From Hermatobates lingyangjiaoensis (lineage: Eukaryota; Arthropoda; Insecta; Hemiptera; Hermatobatidae), in contig JAPFBL010000068.1 of the NCBI GenBank assembly GCA_026182355.1, positions 4,543,001 through 4,607,000 on the forward strand: 64,000 nucleotides of DNA. Reading direction: 5' to 3'. The notes below the pieces were generated by a model. The model was not told the DNA's origin, made no database searches, and saw nothing but the letters and a program-made list of their open reading frames with translations. Below are positions 60,401-64,000 of this stretch, piece after piece. The stretch's first letter is position 1, and every line of letters begins with the position of its first letter. The translations under genes were made by a program, and so were the position numbers.

Positions 60401-62130
60401 ATAATAAGAAACTACGACCAAAAGCTTCTGATGGTAGTTAATGCAGCAAGTGAGATGACATTTAAGAATTTCAGAATTGCTACTCTACTTGGGATCCATA
60501 ACGAAAGATGTAGTTCCTAGATTTATTAATCTACCTTGCTCCCATTCTTTGGAACGTCTCAGGTCATACCCTATTAAAAAGTACAAACCCTAAAACGACT
60601 TCAAACGACTATCATCCTGCACCTTTGAAGAGTGTACTCTGCAAAGTTATCAAGAAAATTGAGTATAGAAGATAAAATATGTGGTTAAATAGGAAAAAAT
60701 GGTATCTCATACAGGCAGCTTGCTTCATGACTACATGAATAGATTGGCTCTGTGAAGTACAGAAACACCATGGAGAACATAGCACGTTTACTAAGAATAT
60801 TCATTTCATTGGCTTTAAACCTTCTTTCTTTAAAGTATGGAGGGGGAGGGGGACTACTAGGGAAGTAGATATCCCTTGACCTCAATGAAAATCTGCTAAA
60901 CCAGATTAAAGTTTCCTTTCTCCCAACGTCACTTCAATGCAAATTGCATTAATGACAATTAATGACTACATTGATGAAGGGATGACTGCATGCAGGTCAT
61001 CTCATTATGTGACCTTTTCCAATTAAAATGAATGTTCTAATTAACGAAATGAAAATTTGACCACTACTGGATCACGGGTCTGAAGTTATAGTCACTGCTT
61101 GAACTACCGCTTTAGATGGGTTTGATGTATTATAACAAGGCTATTTAACTCAAGGCTCATCGGATCAGTGCAGTAGCAGTTACAAAGGGAAATAGAGCTA
61201 TTGGTCTTAAGGAGAGATAAAAATGACTTTAACTTACACAAAAGAGTAACAAGAGTACAATGTAATCATTAGACGAATTTACAACATGCCAGATATACAC
61301 AGATTAAGGACTAAAGTCTCAAAATATGTTTGGACTTCGGTTAAGCAGATAAGTAAAATCAGATTTATTTCTATAATAAAATGACGATCTCTAGTCTGAT
61401 CTAAGAATAGAAATTAATTTAATATCACCTATCAACAAGTCTAACACCTGATAACGAATTAAAGCACTGACACTTGTGATTATAACTTAGAGGTACTTAA
61501 ACCAGAATGGATAAAATTAATACAGATGCTAGTAAAGTTTAGAAGCTGGATTTTATTATTCCCAGTTTTAATTCTCCAGGGATGTGGAAAGTGTGCCAGT
61601 AATTTCGAAGTAGAACTTGGAACCATTTAGCTAGCCCTAGAGAAGATAATAGAATTTGAATAAAGCAAGGTAGTTATATTGTCTGATACAAAGCCTTCCT
61701 AACTACTATCCCAAAAAGGCAAACCCTTGGAAGTAGAGCAAAAACAATATGTCGGGAGACAATAGAGGTGCTAATAAAGGAAAGTCGTGTACTAGTTATC
61801 CTTTTATCAAACCCAAACGGATAATGAATGCTACCTTCGAAGCAAAATATATAGATACGAGGAGGACATCTGAGGGAAAAATATAGGGTGTACAATAAGA
61901 TTCAAAGAAAAGCTGACCGTTAAAGAAAACACCGAGTGCGGTTGCAGTAGCATGCTGGAAATTACTGCCGGGTCATGATTTAATGGAAGAATATCTTAAC
62001 CTTAAAATACAGTGGTAAACCCCCATATGACCATTATGATATTTATAAAAGATGAGTTCTGAGCACCTACCTAAGGGTCTAGTATTAGAGGAATTTAGTA
62101 CTACTTCAAACAATATAGCATGGCAAAATT
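60401..62130 (+). pseudogene. LINE relic with reverse transcriptase and RNase H remnants
   Basis: About 60590-60700: SNDYHPAPLKSVLCKVIKKI, matching the RT motif SYRPIxLxSVLCKxxE. Further on a decayed palm region. About 61570-61760: CASNFEVELGTI, then LALEKIIEF, VVILSDTKPS and LLSQKGKPLEVEQ, resembling RNase H (NxEAExxAI-LAL, DSxSA). Stops and frameshifts throughout. Likely the same broad family as 35380-36330 (jockey-like with RNase H). Confidence 0.6.
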
Positions 62131-62689
62131 ATTATCAGATCCCCATAGAACAGAAATATTCTGTTCATTTTCTCAGAAAAGAGAATCTAGTTTGTTCCTT
62201 GTTTCAGAGATTAGACCTATGATGATGCTGGTGTTTGTGTTGCTCGAGCTGTTGTTAGTGTTGTTGGAGCTGCGTTTATATTGCTGACGTTGTGTATAAT
62301 CGTGCGCGAGTGATTGTTGTGTCGAAATGATGTACTTACGATACTGTTAGTCTTTGCTTATAAGAAAACTAGTGCATTATAAATAAATGACAAACCAGTG
62401 ACCGCTCTAATCCTTCAAATTTTTGTAGGTGACAGATGGTTATACTGAGATTATTGCGCCACAGTAAGATTCAAACTTTTGTAAATACTTCGTGAAATTA
62501 AATGTATATGCTTCAATAACAAATATAATTACATAATTTCTTTTATTTTAATTTCTAACAAGAACACTGCAGTATATTTTAACATGGATAGATAGCTGTA
62601 GTATTGAATCTAAAAGTATCTGGATTCAATGTGGACAATATAAGCACCACTATATATATAATTATTGATAAAAGTATCGACCTTATATA
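62131..62689. other. AT-rich flank, nothing recognised
   Basis: No feature identified. Confidence 0.35.
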
Positions 62690-63075
62690 TATATAATGAT
62701 TTCACATAAACACGTGAAATAACAATCAATGATCAAACCACAATAAGAAAATGGGAAATCTTATATATATATATATATATATATAGATATATATATATAA
62801 ACTAGAATTTAAAAAAGAACACATAGAAAGGAAACCACTGAACTCACTACTATATTTCGATGTCCTCGTCTTCAGGAAAAGAAGTGAATCGCTCCAAAGG
62901 CTGATAACGACTCATATATATATATATATAAGATTTCACATAAACACGTGAAATAACAATCAATGATCAAACCAAAATATGAAATGGAGGAAAAAAAGAC
63001 AGAGATCTTTCAACCGCAACAAGCAGTATTCGTCAGAGTCAAAAACCCAACTGATGGTTTTGATCATTCATATAT
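62690..63075. repeat. Cluster of PLE ends with (TA)n spacers
   Basis: Family B truncated end (62695-62760), (TA)n, family C end on the minus strand (62795-62915, hammerhead-like core 62855-62875), (TA)n, then family B end on the minus strand (62930-63075, hammerhead-like core 62998-63040). Confidence 0.7.
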
Positions 63076-64000
63076 ATATCTCCTTACTATAGCAATATAA
63101 TGATATTAAAGAAGAATATTTTTCGTGTTCGTTACGATAACGGTATTCAAGCAACCGACATGCAGTTCAACAAACGCTAGATTTTTATAAGAATTGAACG
63201 CACAGGTTGTTCTTTCCTAATATTGCTCATAAAAAGCAGGAAGATGTTTAATTAGCTTTGAATTTGCTACTTTACAAAACAATGAGATTAGATAATAAAT
63301 GCCAAATGCTCATTCTTTTTAATCAAATTTGTAAATAGCTAAATACCCATTAATAATATTTCACATTAAAAAGATGAAAAATTCAACCAACTTACAAACG
63401 CAGTTTGAAATCCTAAAGAAAAATTAATGTATTTCAAGTAGCGGTTCTTATTGAAGTCTAAAGGAGAATACAATTATTTTCCTGAAGACCCAGACGAGGA
63501 TCATTACTGGTCGAAAGAGCTTCGTTAATTCGCAGATGTATCGTTGATACGTAAAGCATGCATGGGCAACCTTCGGCCCGCGGAGACTTTTGATTAATAT
63601 CAATTTTATTATTAAATTTTGAAAATAAAAAAAATAATCTAAAAGGAGAAAGTTAATTACTGTTAATTCATAGAACTTTAAGTCAGCCTACTTAAGGTAG
63701 TGCTAAAGACGCCACGACTACATGAATTGTATTAATGCTTTGACCTCTGACCATTATGTTTAATCCTCTTTTCTCCTTTAATTCCTTGGATTAAGGCTGG
63801 ATTTCTGGATTCATCGTTCTTTGTCCTAATTACCCAACGATTAACGTTCTTTGGGCTGAGTAGTTTTCTTTCTTCATTCTCCTTTCTTGTGTATTCAGTT
63901 GCTCTGAAGATAGCTGTTTTGATCTATTACCGTGTGTACCTGAGCCTTTCGGCCACCACGGATGCTCTGAATATACCACTCTGATGAGACACCTAAGTTT
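63076..64000. other. Right edge of window
   Basis: 63497-63540 (CUGAAGA, CCAG/CTGG hairpin, GAAAGAGCTTCG) is a possible lone PLE-end motif. GGGCAACCTTCGGCCCGCGG at 63564-63583 resembles hAT terminal sequence. No gene seen. Confidence 0.35.

Noticed and set aside
60685..60885. Minus-strand open frame
   Set aside because: Antisense to the LINE relic, whose plus strand shows RT-like motifs.

Overview
This is eukaryotic (metazoan) DNA: AT-rich, with spliced genes, GT-AG introns of up to several kb, long (TA)n tracts and many decayed transposons. The two genes recognised, the Penelope-like elements and the compact introns fit a protostome, possibly an arthropod or chelicerate, but the sequence does not fix the species.

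Layout. (1) Positions 659-10124, plus strand: a complete five-exon coding region for a SINHCAF/FAM60A homologue (251 residues), a subunit of the SIN3-HDAC corepressor. Its large first coding intron holds a foldback Penelope-like retroelement (PLE) at 3430-6350 and smaller PLE ends. (2) Positions 10125-29564: intergenic. It holds an inverted-repeat element (10841-11533), a foldback mariner made of two 5' ends (21180-22115), and a large degenerate minisatellite field (about 22880-28140) flanked by a 160-bp direct duplication. (3) Positions 29565-54353, minus strand: the last seven exons (about 551 residues) of an ANKRD11/ANKRD12 homologue; its ankyrin-repeat end lies beyond the right edge. Its introns carry Pif1-like/Helitron helicase relics, an hAT relic, LINE relics, a dense PLE cluster (41.5-43.5 kb), a second PLE with inverted ends (50.2-51.6 kb) and an exact 5 x 119-bp array. 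(4) Positions 54354-64000: upstream intron or flank of the ANKRD gene, with a 2.6-kb array of about 100-bp units, a LINE relic with reverse transcriptase and RNase H remnants, and more PLE ends. The two genes are convergent, and both homologues in other animals work with histone deacetylase corepressors.

The strongest unexplained pattern is a hammerhead-ribozyme-like motif (CUGANGA, one unpaired base, a hairpin, then GAAA) at nearly every PLE end, in at least six unrelated sequence contexts and in both orientations. One copy at 3326-3365 (minus) has all core parts, including a GUC cleavage triplet. PLEs are known to carry hammerheads; the constant extra base after CUGANGA and the palindromic stem III are worth testing.
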